Notes: generated by a model from the sequence alone, not told the origin. 64,000 bases of DNA from Acidobacterium sp. S8 (GCF_009765985.1 NZ_LMUM01000034.1:159508-223507), one strand, 5' to 3'. Shown: positions 46,197-55,972, counted from the first letter of the stretch. Made by a program: numbers and translations.

Positions 46197-49100
46197 TTAG
46201 AAGAGGAACTTCGCGCCGAACTGCAGAACGCGAGGATCGTAGGTTGAGGTTAGCTGTCCAAAGTTCGAGCTGGTGAAGCCCTGGCTCACGTTCTGGAATT
46301 CAGTGTGGTTGAAGGTGTTGTAGGATTCGGCACGTAGCTGGAATCGCGGACCTTCCGCCGAGGTGATGCGGAATTCCTTGAAGAGGCTAAGGTTCCAGTT
46401 AAAGAGCCCGGGGGATACGATCGTATCCTTGCCGGCGTTGCCGAAGCCTGAATTGACGCCGCCTGCCCAGGGAGCGGTCGGCGCTGCGAAGGATGCCGGG
46501 TTGAACCAGGCAAGCTGCTTTTTGGGGTAGCTTACATTGCCAACCAGATTCGGACGGTTGGCGGCATTACCTCCCAATCCCAGGACATCAGTTCCATAGT
46601 TGACATTAGTTGGCGTGCCACTTTGCGCTGTGGTGATGCCGGATATCTGCCAGCCTCCCAGCAGTGACCGTGCCAGGCCGTTGCTCGAGTGCAGGAAGAA
46701 GGGGAGGTCATAGATATAGTTGGCGTTGAAGATGTGGCGGCGGTCGATGAGGCCCGAACCGCGGTCATAGTCCTGGTTGAAGGGATTCGAAAGCTGGCCG
46801 CTTGAACCGGCAAGAGGGAACGAGGTGAGATCGCCGCTCTGGATGTCGATCTCATGCGACCAGGTGTAAGCAAGCTGGAGGGACAAGCCGTGCTTGTTCT
46901 CCATGCGCAGCGCTGCCTGCAGCGAGTGGTAATTACTATTGGTCGCATTCTCAGTCTTGCCGATATTAGCCCAGCCAGGATATTGCCGATAGAGGTTGGC
47001 ATTCGCCCCGTTAGCAACAGCCTCACGCTGATCGTAAGGATTGGCCAGATTGTTGGTATCGGTTAAAGGCAACGTATTGATTGCCCGGATATCGTTCTGG
47101 TTCCATCCTGTCATGCCGACATATTGCACCGCCATGACAATCGATGGAGCCAGTTCATCTTGAACGCCGAGACTGAATTGTTGTGTGGCAGGATTGCGAT
47201 AATTCAGATCGAGCGCGCTGAAGTTGAGCGGCGTGACCGGGACGGCAGCGGTCGCTCCGGTCTGGTTATTGGTGTTTGGGTTTGAGAAGTAGATGCCATT
47301 CACGGAAGGCTGAGCAGACCATGGCGCGTTGATATCGGTGCCATAGATGTCGTTGCCCTGGACGCGCTCGAAGAATAATCCATAGCCGCCGCGAATCACG
47401 GTCTTGCCGTTCCCGAGAACGTCATAGGCAAAACCGACACGAGGCTGAACTGTTCCGTACGAGTTGTGGACCAGACCACGTGGAAATCCGTTCACGCCCG
47501 CCAGTTGAACGCCATTCAAATAGTAGGCTTGTGCGGCGCCTGCTGGCTGGCTGAAGCCCGGGCCGTTCGGATCGAGAGTTCCGTCGGATGCGGGGATCTG
47601 CGCGTCGGCAGGATTGAAATCCGCCTGAACGAAGTTGGAGGTGCGATTGTTTTTTTCATAGACATGGGGCAGACCGTCATAGCGAATGCCCAGGTTCAGC
47701 GTGAGCTGCGGCATCACATGCCAGTTGTCCATCGCGTAGAACGAATACGTGTTGTTGACCCAGTGAGCTATCAACTGCTGCTGGAGCTGCTGATAGCTGT
47801 TGGCAAATCCCAGCAGGAAATTCACATAGGAATCGCCCGAGTAGGATGAGGAGTTGAAAGTATAGTCGCCCTGCGTATCGGCCTGCACCTGCTGGTTCTT
47901 GTCCATGCGCATATACCCAGCGCCGAACTTGAGAGAGTGTGCGCCCCTGGTCCACGACAGATCATCTCGGACCTGATAGTCGAGGAATGAATTGTGCCAG
48001 GGCCAGTAGTTCGTTGTGTAGGTTGTGCCAGGACCAACGCCGGAGAACTGCACTTGCGGCAGCCGGTTCATTGCGTTGTTACCACTAAAAATTCCCACGG
48101 CACTCCACCCGGAAGGTTGTTGATAAATTCCAGCCGGGGTGATGTCGATGGTGTTTCCGTTCACGTTAAAAGCTGTTTCATTCAGCAGCGTGGGAGAGAT
48201 TACCTGGCTTAGTTTTACAACCGCGCCCCATGACGGATTTTGGAATACATTGCCGACTGTTGGGTAACTGTCGCCGCTCCACATGACCGGGAAGATGGTC
48301 TGCGACATCTGATCGTGAATCCAGTGACCCATCAAGTGCATTCTGTCGGTGAGATCGTGGTCGATGCGAACTACATCCTCGCGAACATCCGTCGGCTGCT
48401 TCGGTGAAGCGATGTATTGATCGCCATTGAAGTTCGCTTGAGGAATAGCACCCGTGCCCATGAACAGTACGGAATTCGGATCAAAAACCTGATAAGGAAT
48501 GGTGGAAACGCAGGTTGTCGAGGAGCTGCAGGTGTAGGGGAACGGCTGTCCCGCTACAAGTCCAGCTGTGCTGTACTGCGTGAGCTTTGCTGGATCGGTA
48601 GTGTTCGGTACGACCGGCAATACCGCAGCGCCATTATTTACATAGTCGGTGTACTGCAGGTTCTGCCCGCTCACGGGGAAGTTCGAGACGGGAATCGTGT
48701 TCGTGGCGTTCGGATTCGCCCCGGAAATAAACTTGCGCCACTCTTCACTCCAGAAGAAGTAAGTTTTCTTGCGCTCGCTGTTATAAACATGGGGGATAAA
48801 GAGCGGACCTCCGATCTCTCCGCCGAAAATATTCAAACGAAGTTCGGGGATCGGCTGATTCGCCTGCTTGGAGAAGTAGTTGTTCGCGTCAAAAATGTCG
48901 TTACGATTGAACTCCCACAGGCCACCGTGGAAGTTGTGGGTTCCTGACTTGAGAACCATGGTTACAGTTCCGCCGGAAGCAATACCGTAATCGGGGCTGT
49001 AGTTGCTGCTCAGAGTCTGGAACTCAGCCAGGACATCGGGCGAAGGCAGGATGCCGAGTTTGCCGCCGCTGCCGCGGTCATAGACTTCGCCGCCATCGAT

Positions 49101-49682
49101 CAGCCAGTTGTTATGGTCGGGACGCATACCGTTGAAGCTCAGGCTGAAGTTGCTGCCCTGTGCTGTGACGCCATTGAATGAAGGCATCATGTTGGATACG
49201 CCAGTTCCCAGCGTGGTCAGCGCGATGACGTTGCGTCCATTCGTCGCCAACTGCAAAATCTGCTTGCCGCTGATGAGCGTGCTGACCTCATTTGTTTCCG
49301 ATTGGACCTGGAGCGCATTGGCCTGTACGGTGATGGTCTGGCTCGCCGCGCCTACTTCAAGCGGAACATCGGAACGCAGAGTCTGCGCTACGTTCAGAAT
49401 CAGTCCGGATTTCGCATAGTTTTTAAAGCCGGTGGCTGTTGCCTGCAGGTTGTAGGTGCCGATCTGCAATCCCGGAATATCGTAAAGGCCGGCTCCGTTC
49501 GTTTGCGTACTACGAGTGGTGCCGGTAGAGAGATGAGTGACGGTGATGGTTGCATTCGGCACGGCTGCGCCGGATGAATCGGTTACGCTGCCGGTGATTT
49601 CCGCATTCTCTTGTGCCCCAGCGATGGATACAGCACACAAAACGAACGCGAAGACGGCTAGAAGCCTTCTTAGATACGTCAT
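46197..49682 (-). CDS. Oar-like TonB-dependent outer-membrane receptor
   Basis: 1,161 residues. A signal peptide ending AGAQ, then a carboxypeptidase-regulatory-like beta-sandwich (about 25-105: EITGSVTDSSGAAVPNATI), a plug region (about 110-230) and a large beta-barrel ending in the aromatic LQFGAKFLF typical of outer-membrane insertion. This type is hugely expanded in Acidobacteriota and is thought to import glycans or other large molecules with TonB energy. No SusD-type partner lies next to it. Two similar operator-like sites stand in the 495 bp upstream, suggesting control by a LacI-type regulator. Confidence 0.93.
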   Translation of the reverse strand: MTYLRRLLAVFAFVLCAVSIAGAQENAEITGSVTDSSGAAVPNATITVTHLSTGTTRSTQTNGAGLYDIPGLQIGTYNLQATATGFKNYAKSGLILNVAQTLRSDVPLEVGAASQTITVQANALQVQSETNEVSTLISGKQILQLATNGRNVIALTTLGTGVSNMMPSFNGVTAQGSNFSLSFNGMRPDHNNWLIDGGEVYDRGSGGKLGILPSPDVLAEFQTLSSNYSPDYGIASGGTVTMVLKSGTHNFHGGLWEFNRNDIFDANNYFSKQANQPIPELRLNIFGGEIGGPLFIPHVYNSERKKTYFFWSEEWRKFISGANPNATNTIPVSNFPVSGQNLQYTDYVNNGAAVLPVVPNTTDPAKLTQYSTAGLVAGQPFPYTCSSSTTCVSTIPYQVFDPNSVLFMGTGAIPQANFNGDQYIASPKQPTDVREDVVRIDHDLTDRMHLMGHWIHDQMSQTIFPVMWSGDSYPTVGNVFQNPSWGAVVKLSQVISPTLLNETAFNVNGNTIDITPAGIYQQPSGWSAVGIFSGNNAMNRLPQVQFSGVGPGTTYTTNYWPWHNSFLDYQVRDDLSWTRGAHSLKFGAGYMRMDKNQQVQADTQGDYTFNSSSYSGDSYVNFLLGFANSYQQLQQQLIAHWVNNTYSFYAMDNWHVMPQLTLNLGIRYDGLPHVYEKNNRTSNFVQADFNPADAQIPASDGTLDPNGPGFSQPAGAAQAYYLNGVQLAGVNGFPRGLVHNSYGTVQPRVGFAYDVLGNGKTVIRGGYGLFFERVQGNDIYGTDINAPWSAQPSVNGIYFSNPNTNNQTGATAAVPVTPLNFSALDLNYRNPATQQFSLGVQDELAPSIVMAVQYVGMTGWNQNDIRAINTLPLTDTNNLANPYDQREAVANGANANLYRQYPGWANIGKTENATNSNYHSLQAALRMENKHGLSLQLAYTWSHEIDIQSGDLTSFPLAGSSGQLSNPFNQDYDRGSGLIDRRHIFNANYIYDLPFFLHSSNGLARSLLGGWQISGITTAQSGTPTNVNYGTDVLGLGGNAANRPNLVGNVSYPKKQLAWFNPASFAAPTAPWAGGVNSGFGNAGKDTIVSPGLFNWNLSLFKEFRITSAEGPRFQLRAESYNTFNHTEFQNVSQGFTSSNFGQLTSTYDPRVLQFGAKFLF

Positions 49683-49805
49683 CAGGTTGCCCCCTTAAGA
49701 ACCGCTAGTGAAACACGTTGAATTCGTACTTTTTAAATAAAAGCCACTGTTTCATCTGCGCTTCTTCAGGCAACGGAACGACACTTATGAGTCATGGAAA
49801 TAGCG

Positions 49806-49823
49806 CAGTAAACAGTTTTACTG
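49806..49823. promoter_or_regulatory. inverted repeat CAGTAAA-N4-TTTACTG
   Basis: A perfect 7-bp dyad spaced by four bases, upstream of the Oar-like gene. It could be a regulator site or part of a short hairpin. Confidence 0.4.
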
Positions 49824-49901
49824 AATTCCGCCTGACATTTAGCTCCCAAGACAAATCGATTGTCAAGAGAGGAATAAAGGGTGGGTATAGATAGGCACTA
49901 T

Positions 49902-49918
49902 GTGAAAAACGCTTTACC
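49902..49918 (+). promoter_or_regulatory. LacI-type operator-like site 1
   Basis: GTGAAAAACGCTTTACC has the central CG and A/T-rich flanks of LacI/GalR operators and shares AAAACGCTT with site 2. Confidence 0.4.
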
Positions 49919-50093
49919 GGATGGGTAACTCCAACACATATCGATTGAAAGCGCGTACATAGAACAGTCTGGAAACGAATACATTTGTGCACAAAATTTC
50001 GTTGAGCCGTGCACGCGGTGAGGTCGATACGAGGGAAGATCAAATTCCATTCCCTCGGCCAGGGTTCTACAATGCCGAATCAGGATTCGGAGC

Positions 50094-50108
50094 GTAAGCG
50101 TTTTCTAC
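50094..50108 (-). promoter_or_regulatory. LacI-type operator-like site 2
   Basis: On the minus strand it reads GTAGAAAACGCTTAC, nearly the same as site 1. The two sites lie about 190 bp apart in opposite orientation. Confidence 0.4.
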
Positions 50109-50177
50109 TGCAGTAAAGAGAGGCAGTTACATGCCGCAATCGACTTGATATGCTGCCATATAGAGTTCCGAATAGAA

Positions 50178-50750
50178 ATGAAGCTTAAACAAGCCCTCTC
50201 CACCTTCCTGTTTGGCCCGGTTCTGATCGCCGTGGTCGTTACCGGTTGCCATTCTTCAACGTCGTCACCATCTGCCACTCCTGACGCCGCAGCGCAGGCG
50301 CGGGAGCAGGCATTGGCGGCGGCAAAAAAAACTGATACTGCCCGGCAAGAGCTGGAGGAGATTCCGCCGCCGGCAAAGAGCCACTATATGGCCATTCATA
50401 CCCGGGAAAGCTGGAATAACCCATTTCTTACGGTTGGCAATACAGATGTGACTTTGCGCGTGATTTCGCCTGACCAGACGCACAGCGCGGCGCTGCCGAG
50501 CACGATGTTGAAACCGGCGAAGGCTCGCCGCCAGGAGCTGGAAATTCGGCTGGCCGATCTGCCTGATGCCCTGAGCGCGTTGCCGCGGGAAGACTGGCCG
50601 TATGGCCGCGTGATCGCGGTAGAAGAAGATCCGGCCGAGACGCGAGCTAACCGGCTGCAGGTTCGCCGGAATGTGGAATCGACGATGCAGACGCTGAATA
50701 ATCTCGGAATCGTGATCTACGAATGGCCGGTGACCGGCCTGTCACGATAG
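50178..50750 (+). CDS. putative lipoprotein of unknown function
   Basis: 190 residues from ATG 50178. A lipoprotein signal with a VVTGC box is followed by a low-complexity Ser/Ala/Pro part, a helical segment (AREQALAAAKKTDTARQELEEI) and an alpha/beta domain (HYMAIHTRESWNNPFLTVG; LPREDWPYGRVIAVEEDP). No known function. The gene end overlaps the convergent MerR-like/TPR gene by nine bases. Confidence 0.75.
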   Translation: MKLKQALSTFLFGPVLIAVVVTGCHSSTSSPSATPDAAAQAREQALAAAKKTDTARQELEEIPPPAKSHYMAIHTRESWNNPFLTVGNTDVTLRVISPDQTHSAALPSTMLKPAKARRQELEIRLADLPDALSALPREDWPYGRVIAVEEDPAETRANRLQVRRNVESTMQTLNNLGIVIYEWPVTGLSR

Positions 50751-51695
50751 ACGAGAGAGAGGAATCAGCTTGAGCGAAGGCGCACTGGAGCGGAGACCCC
50801 GCACCGACGCCTTGGAGGAGCGGTGCACGATGGCGAGCTTTTCGCGATCGAGGATTTTCCGCTGCTGCCCGCGAGCATGGTTGGCCCAGGGGCCTATAGG
50901 ATCAAGCCGAAGATATGCGGTCCAGTGCCGCACCGCTTTCCTGCGCTGGCCGGTGCGCTCATAGGCGAGAGCCAGATTGTAATGGGCGTCGGCGTACGAC
51001 GGCACCAGCCGGATGGCCGAGCGATAGGCCTCGATGGATGCAGGCAGGAGCTGCAGCTCGTCCAGTACATTGCCGAGGTCGAAAAAGGCAAGCGCATATT
51101 CCGGATCAGCCAGGGTGGCCTGCCGGTAATGGTGTTCGGCCTCGAGAAATTTTTTCTGGTTGTAGTGAATCGTACCCAGATTGATGCACGCAGGAGCGTG
51201 CGCGGGGTCCAGGTCGAGAATCTCCTGATAAAGCTCGCTGGCTTCTGCGATTTTTCCGCTTTCTTCGCAACGAACCGCTTCGAGAAAGAGGTTGTTAGCC
51301 CTGGCTTCGCACTGGAACGGGCTAAGAACCGCGTGCCCGAGCGCCGCCGGGGTGCGATTACCGCTGGCATCAAAGTCGAAGACCAGCTGGCGGGTGATCG
51401 GCTCCATAGAAGCGCCGGAGTGGCGGAAGATCAGCCGCGAACCACGCCGTGCCGTTCCGGCTTCGAGTAGCGGATTCGCCATACCGGATGCAGATCGCAT
51501 GGCCGTTACGGAGGCACGAATGCTGGCCACAGAAAGGCGCGTGGCGCGGAGGTCGCGCAATTTGCGCAACTGTACCAAATCCTGAAATGAGTAGGAGTCA
51601 GAGGGGGCGATCAGGCCACCGCGCTCCCATCCGCGCAACTGCTTCGGATGAATGCGCAGGATACGCAGAACGTCCTGACGGTTATATGGATTCAC
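50742..51695 (-). CDS. MerR-like HTH protein with TPR domain
   Basis: 317 residues. The N-terminus (RQDVLRILRIHPKQLRGWERGGLI...YSFQDLVQLRKLRDLR, shown in parts) is a MerR-type winged-helix DNA-binding domain. Residues about 130-280 form four to five TPRs (ACINLGTIHYNQKKFLEAEHHY; LAFFDLGNVLDELQLLPAS). The joining of the two suggests a regulator that senses a protein partner instead of a small ligand. No cysteine-rich metal or drug-binding end is present. Target genes are unknown; the divergent methyltransferase is the nearest candidate. Confidence 0.8.
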   Translation of the reverse strand: MNPYNRQDVLRILRIHPKQLRGWERGGLIAPSDSYSFQDLVQLRKLRDLRATRLSVASIRASVTAMRSASGMANPLLEAGTARRGSRLIFRHSGASMEPITRQLVFDFDASGNRTPAALGHAVLSPFQCEARANNLFLEAVRCEESGKIAEASELYQEILDLDPAHAPACINLGTIHYNQKKFLEAEHHYRQATLADPEYALAFFDLGNVLDELQLLPASIEAYRSAIRLVPSYADAHYNLALAYERTGQRRKAVRHWTAYLRLDPIGPWANHARGQQRKILDREKLAIVHRSSKASVRGLRSSAPSLKLIPLSRLS

Positions 51696-51900
51696 AGGGC
51701 GAACCGTTGCTCCTTGCGGTCTCTACCGCTGCCTCTTGAGGCGATTATGCGCATAGAGTTGCAAAGGCACAAGGGGTTGTGTATGAAAATCCGTGGATAA
51801 ACCGTACTTAATTCGATTCCGGGAACGAATTTGTGCAGGTTGTTCCGGCTAAAATCGCACCGGAACAAGACAGACAGTCCGCAACTGAGATGATGAAAGC

Positions 51901-52509
51901 ATGGCGTTCAACATTCAAGAGCAGTTCGGCCAGATTGATATCTATGTTTTCGATCAGATCCTACGAGGCAATATCGCGCCCGGAATGCGAGTCCTTGATG
52001 CCGGATGTGGGTATGGACGCAACCTTGTACATTTACTACGCGAAGGCTGCGAAGTGTTTGCTCTCGATCTCGATCAAGAGGGAATAAAGCATGTGCGACA
52101 ACTCTCCGCTTCCTTCGAGACTGGACTTCCGGCAGACAACTTTCAGGTCGGATCCATTGAGCGGATGCCCTTCCCTGATGCCTTTGCCGATGTTGTGATC
52201 TGTAATTCGGTGCTTCATTTCGCCCGGGATGAAGAGCACTTCAGCTCGATGCTGGCAGAGTTATGGCGGGTTTTAAGGCCGGGAGGTATGCTTTTCTGCC
52301 GCCTGGGATCGAGGATCGGCATGGAGTTCGAACGAGTACCAGGCGGAAGGTTTATCGTGGGCGATGGCTCAGAGTGGTTCCTGGCAGATGAGGAGATGCT
52401 TATGGAATACACGGATAAGATGAACGGCATCCTTGTGGATCCATTGAAGACAACTATTGTGCAAGATTACCGTTGCATGACGACCTGGGTTCTGAGGAAA
52501 CGGCGCTAA
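51901..52509 (+). CDS. class I SAM-dependent methyltransferase
   Basis: 202 residues. Motif I VLDAGCGYGRN, the acidic end of strand 2 ALDLDQE, motif IV-like DVVICNSVLHF and ELWRVLRPGGMLF mark the methyltransferase type 11 fold. Substrate unknown. Start ATG 51901 is preceded by GATGATGAAAGC, a poor ribosome site; a frame starting at 51833 overlaps it but has no recognisable content. Confidence 0.88.
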   Translation: MAFNIQEQFGQIDIYVFDQILRGNIAPGMRVLDAGCGYGRNLVHLLREGCEVFALDLDQEGIKHVRQLSASFETGLPADNFQVGSIERMPFPDAFADVVICNSVLHFARDEEHFSSMLAELWRVLRPGGMLFCRLGSRIGMEFERVPGGRFIVGDGSEWFLADEEMLMEYTDKMNGILVDPLKTTIVQDYRCMTTWVLRKRR

Positions 52510-52608
52510 TCGGCCTTCGTCTGGTCATTACACGCTGGCAGGACACATCTTCTTATGCCGGCACCGAGAGATACTGATTTCCACTTTTATAGGGAATACT
52601 TTTGGAAA

Positions 52609-52917
52609 TCAGGAGAGCGGAATCGTCACTGGACCTGGACGTCGCCGCTGGTTCGTTTCGCGATTCCGTTGCTGAATGAAGTGAGTACGCACTTTATTCA
52701 GCTGGTAATGGACGACTTCTAATTCCGAACACGCGATTTTGTAGGCCATCTCCTTACCGAGGCGCTTCAGAACCCGTTTACGCTTCTCGATGCCCTGAAT
52801 GAGCAAGTTGAATGCCTGTTCCGGCGTCAAGTCGGAATTTCCGATGCCAGTAGGTGGCTCGCTTTTTCTTATCTCGATATTGATTACCTTGCCCAAGATG
52901 GTTGTCCTAAGGGGCAA
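52609..52917 (-). CDS. small basic protein of unknown function
   Basis: Up to 102 residues from TTG 52917; a start at TTG 52896, eight bases after AGGA, is equally likely. The centre is helical (TPEQAFNLLIQGIEKRKRVL; MAYKIACSELEVVHYQLN) and the C-terminus is Arg-rich. No domain was recognised. Moderate confidence because both possible starts are TTG; an AAACGTTT palindrome lies 74 bp upstream. Confidence 0.5.
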   Translation of the reverse strand: MPLRTTILGKVINIEIRKSEPPTGIGNSDLTPEQAFNLLIQGIEKRKRVLKRLGKEMAYKIACSELEVVHYQLNKVRTHFIQQRNRETNQRRRPGPVTIPLS

Positions 52918-53072
52918 TGTAGACCGGACGGATCAACCCAACAAGTTACCCCGGTAATGTGCAGGCGCAAAAATCGCAAAACCTGAGGTTAAACGTTTCG
53001 CATCTTATGCAGACATTACGCCATCCGCTTTGAGCGGCGATCCGCGGGGAGAGTCTGCCGCCCAAAACGCGA

Positions 53073-53102
53073 CGCCAGCGGGTTGTGGCGTGACCGCTGG
53101 CG
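53073..53102 (-). terminator. hairpin after the VCBS-repeat gene
   Basis: CGCCAGCGG / CCGCTGGCG, a 9-bp stem with a 12-nt loop. On the minus strand it is followed by TCGCGTTTT. It lies 55 bp after the VCBS gene. Confidence 0.5.
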
Positions 53103-53156
53103 CAGCGGAAGACCTATCCGATGGCTCCGCTTTCTCAGATCAACGAGATTCTTAGG

Positions 53157-54962
53157 CTACTTCACTGTCGCCGTGACGCTCCCTTCCCATAAAACTCCCT
53201 CAAAGTTCACGGCATAGACGACAAATTGATGCGTGCCTGCAGGCAAGACGATGGAAGCTCCAAGGAACGGTCCACTGAACTCGGTAAACTTTTTCACGCC
53301 ATCCACCCACACCTCCATGCGTTGCAGCCCGCCATCAATATTGGCGGATGCCTCCACCAGCACCGGTGAGCCCACCGAGGTTCCGGATGCCGGAGTACAG
53401 ATATTCACCCCCAGAGACGACGGCGCGGCGCAGGGAGCGGGGCCAACGGTGAAGTTGAAATCAAGCTTCTGCAGGGTGTTGTCGATATCCGCAGCAAACA
53501 GGGTTGCGTTGTGCGTTCCGGGGTTGTAGTCGGTGATGAAGTTGAACCATGCATTGTTGCCCCAGGTGTTGTGCTGCTCCTGGACCTTGACGCCATCGAC
53601 CCACAGTTCCATCTTGCGAATCTGGCCGAATGAATTGGCGGCAGCGTTAAAGCTGAGCTGCGATGTAGTAGAACCCGTAGGAGCACATAGACTGATGCCT
53701 CGACCTTGTTTGGGATAGTCGCAGTCACTCCATACGCCATGCGACGTGGAGTTGATGAAGGCGTTGATTGAGGGGGCTGCGACGGAGTTTTGCACGAAGC
53801 CGATGTCCGGCTTGGTGTCTTCATTGAAATTGCCCGCTATGAGATTGGTGGCAGAGCTTGCGGAACCGATTGAGACGAGTTGCTGCGTGAATTGCCCGGG
53901 GTCAGCTCCGGCAAGGAAGAACAGCAAACTTCTTGCCTGACCGGAAGCGTTCATGGCGACAAGGTCCATGAGCCCATCGTCATTGAAATCGGCCATCGCC
54001 AGTTCCCCGGTCAGTGAATGGGGTGAGTTACCCACGCCGTTGTTGGGAAGACCGGAAAAATAGGATGTGAAAGTTCTGGAACCCTGTCCATAGAAGAGAG
54101 CCAGCTGATTCGTGGCATGATCGATTCCAAAGAGATCCGTGAGCCCGTCGCTGTTCAGATCTCCGGAGCTCAACGTAAACAGCCCGGTACTCGTATAGGG
54201 AGTTGTATCTTCGAAGTCAGCGATGCCGCCATTGTTATAGAGAACATGCAGGGCGGTTCCGCAGTTGCCGCCGTTACTGCATAGGGTGGCGACTGTGAAC
54301 GCTACATCGGTTTTATCGTTCGAGTCAAAGTCTCCAAGCGCAATGTTGTCAACAGTGGTGCCAGCAAAAGGATTGTAGATAGGAATCGGGCTCTCCGACG
54401 CAACAAAGCCACCCGCTCCGTCACCCGTGATGACGAAGAGAGTCTGCGTTGTCGCATTGCTGGCTGCTGCGACGAGATCGAGCTTGCCGTCCTGATTGAA
54501 GTCGGCTGCCGCAATCGGTACGGCATCCAGCATCTCTGCAGAGGGAAAGTTGATGGTGGAATACTTCGGAGCCTGGAATGTGCCATCGCCTTTGCCCAAA
54601 AATACAGCGAGCTGGTTGGTTCCAGTGAGAGCCAGGATCAAGTCGACTTTGCCGTCACCATTGAAATCTCCATAAGCAATCGGAGAAAGAGAGCCGCCGC
54701 CGAGGACAGTATAAGTGACAGGGGAGCGAAAAGTTCCATCGCCATTCGCAATGCTGATCGTGAATCCATTGGGCGCCTGGGAACGGTCCTGAATCATATC
54801 GGGAATACCGTCATTGTTAACATCGACCGCGTACACATTGTGACCCGTCGTTGCGGTGGGAGATGTGTTGTTGGAAAAGCTGACGGGAACCTGGGCCACG
54901 CAGGTGGCCGCTCCAGCCGTTGCAAATAGGACGGCTGTAAGTATCATGCGAGGAAGTGACAC
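53157..54962 (-). CDS. exported VCBS/FG-GAP repeat protein with Ig-like C-terminus
   Basis: 601 residues from GTG 54962, chosen because AGGAG lies 7-8 nt upstream and a signal peptide (ILTAVLFATAGAATCVAQ) follows; the frame extends to 55034. Seven loops of the calcium-binding type D-x-[DN]-x-D-G are seen (DVNNDGIPD, DFNGDGKVD, DFNQDGKLD, DFDSNDKTD, DLNSDGLTD, DFNDDGLMD, NFNEDTKPD), indicating an integrin-like propeller. The last 170 residues form two similar beta-sandwich domains (MELWVDGVKV and MEVWVDGVKKF). Probably an adhesin or carbohydrate-binding surface protein; no catalytic motif. Confidence 0.87.
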   Translation of the reverse strand: MSLPRMILTAVLFATAGAATCVAQVPVSFSNNTSPTATTGHNVYAVDVNNDGIPDMIQDRSQAPNGFTISIANGDGTFRSPVTYTVLGGGSLSPIAYGDFNGDGKVDLILALTGTNQLAVFLGKGDGTFQAPKYSTINFPSAEMLDAVPIAAADFNQDGKLDLVAAASNATTQTLFVITGDGAGGFVASESPIPIYNPFAGTTVDNIALGDFDSNDKTDVAFTVATLCSNGGNCGTALHVLYNNGGIADFEDTTPYTSTGLFTLSSGDLNSDGLTDLFGIDHATNQLALFYGQGSRTFTSYFSGLPNNGVGNSPHSLTGELAMADFNDDGLMDLVAMNASGQARSLLFFLAGADPGQFTQQLVSIGSASSATNLIAGNFNEDTKPDIGFVQNSVAAPSINAFINSTSHGVWSDCDYPKQGRGISLCAPTGSTTSQLSFNAAANSFGQIRKMELWVDGVKVQEQHNTWGNNAWFNFITDYNPGTHNATLFAADIDNTLQKLDFNFTVGPAPCAAPSSLGVNICTPASGTSVGSPVLVEASANIDGGLQRMEVWVDGVKKFTEFSGPFLGASIVLPAGTHQFVVYAVNFEGVLWEGSVTATVK

Positions 54963-55636
54963 TGGAAACTCCTGAAGTATCGCAATCAGAAAACGCACGC
55001 CGGGGGGAACGATGCAAACGATTGGAAGGTCCATCCCCCTTTTCGAGTTGTCACGGAATTCTCAGGTCAGAGGATTAGGTTAAAAGAACCACGGTGAGTG
55101 AGATGCAAAGTTCCGAGAGGCCAGGGTTCATGGAATGTGCTGCGCGCTTCCGTGCAGAGCACGGGATTTGAGGCGAGGATATCGGGGAAGGTTGCAATAA
55201 GACGAATTGCTTGTGGAAGGGGCTCCAACTCGCCGCGAGCGTGGGCTATGTGGCTTTTCGACTTTGTGCCTTCAGGTAAGTCAGGCCAGTCATCTACTTT
55301 TAATATTGCTGTTGCAAAACGGTGCGACTATTGAGTGCATGCTGTTGATCATCTCAAAAAGCTGCTCGTTTTGCAGTGGTGAATTAGTTCGCTCCCCCAT
55401 GCAGAGCTTTCTTGAGAAGCACGTCTTGTGGCTATTCGGCGTCTTTCCATGGCGCTGCAGCGTTTGTGATCGATCGCGCCGCCGATTCGGACGCTATGGG
55501 CTACTCTGATTCAAAAACGCTGGATGTTCGAAAATCGAAAACGATGAACGAGGCAGTGGAGCGCTCCGCTGCCTGATCCATTCATAATCTAATCTTGTAG
55601 CCACGTTGGCTAAATGACTGCCTGTAGCGAGTTTGA
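54963..55636. other. 674-bp region with no supported gene
   Basis: Only short plus-strand frames occur, without ribosome sites or known motifs. A 24-bp near-perfect palindrome (AGGCAGTGGAGC/GCTCCGCTGCCT) lies at 55551-55574. The rest shows nothing recognisable. Confidence 0.5.
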
Positions 55637-55972
55637 CTACTCCCCCGCTGCTTCCACGCTCTCGATCAGCGTTATCAACTGGTCTACCTTGGTAAGTTTG
55701 AAGAGTTCCATTACCCGATAATTCGTGCCCGCCACCAGAAGCTTTCGTCCGCCTTTCTGACACGCCACATAGTAATTGATGATGGCGCCCATCCCGGCTG
55801 AGTCCATATAGGGCACGTCCGAAAGATCGAGGATGGTGGTCGCCGCATCTTTACGGAGTTCAGCCTGAAAATCAAACAGATTGCTAAGCGTAAGAGGGCC
55901 TTCCAGCTTCAGGATGCGGCTGTCGGCGGCCTGTCCCGGGACGGTGGTGAGCTTCATCGAATCCTGCTGCAT
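55637..55972 (-). CDS. STAS-domain anti-sigma factor antagonist-like protein
   Basis: 111 residues (or 106 from the second Met). A single STAS domain: ILKLEGPLTLSN, ILDLSDVPYMDSAGMGAI with the serine normally phosphorylated by an anti-sigma kinase, and FKLTKVDQLITLIES. Such proteins switch sigma factors through a kinase partner. No kinase or sigma factor gene is next to it. Confidence 0.9.
   Translation of the reverse strand: MQQDSMKLTTVPGQAADSRILKLEGPLTLSNLFDFQAELRKDAATTILDLSDVPYMDSAGMGAIINYYVACQKGGRKLLVAGTNYRVMELFKLTKVDQLITLIESVEAAGE

Larger units (their letters stand above)
49683..50177. other. 495-bp divergent control region
   Basis: It lies between the receptor gene (minus) and a lipoprotein gene (plus). 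It holds an inverted repeat at 49806-49823 and two LacI-operator-like sites (49902-49918 and 50094-50108). No coding sequence was seen. Confidence 0.6.

Noticed and set aside
55207-55509. 100-codon plus-strand frame before the STAS gene
   Set aside because: Cys/Arg-rich without any domain or start signal; likely chance.
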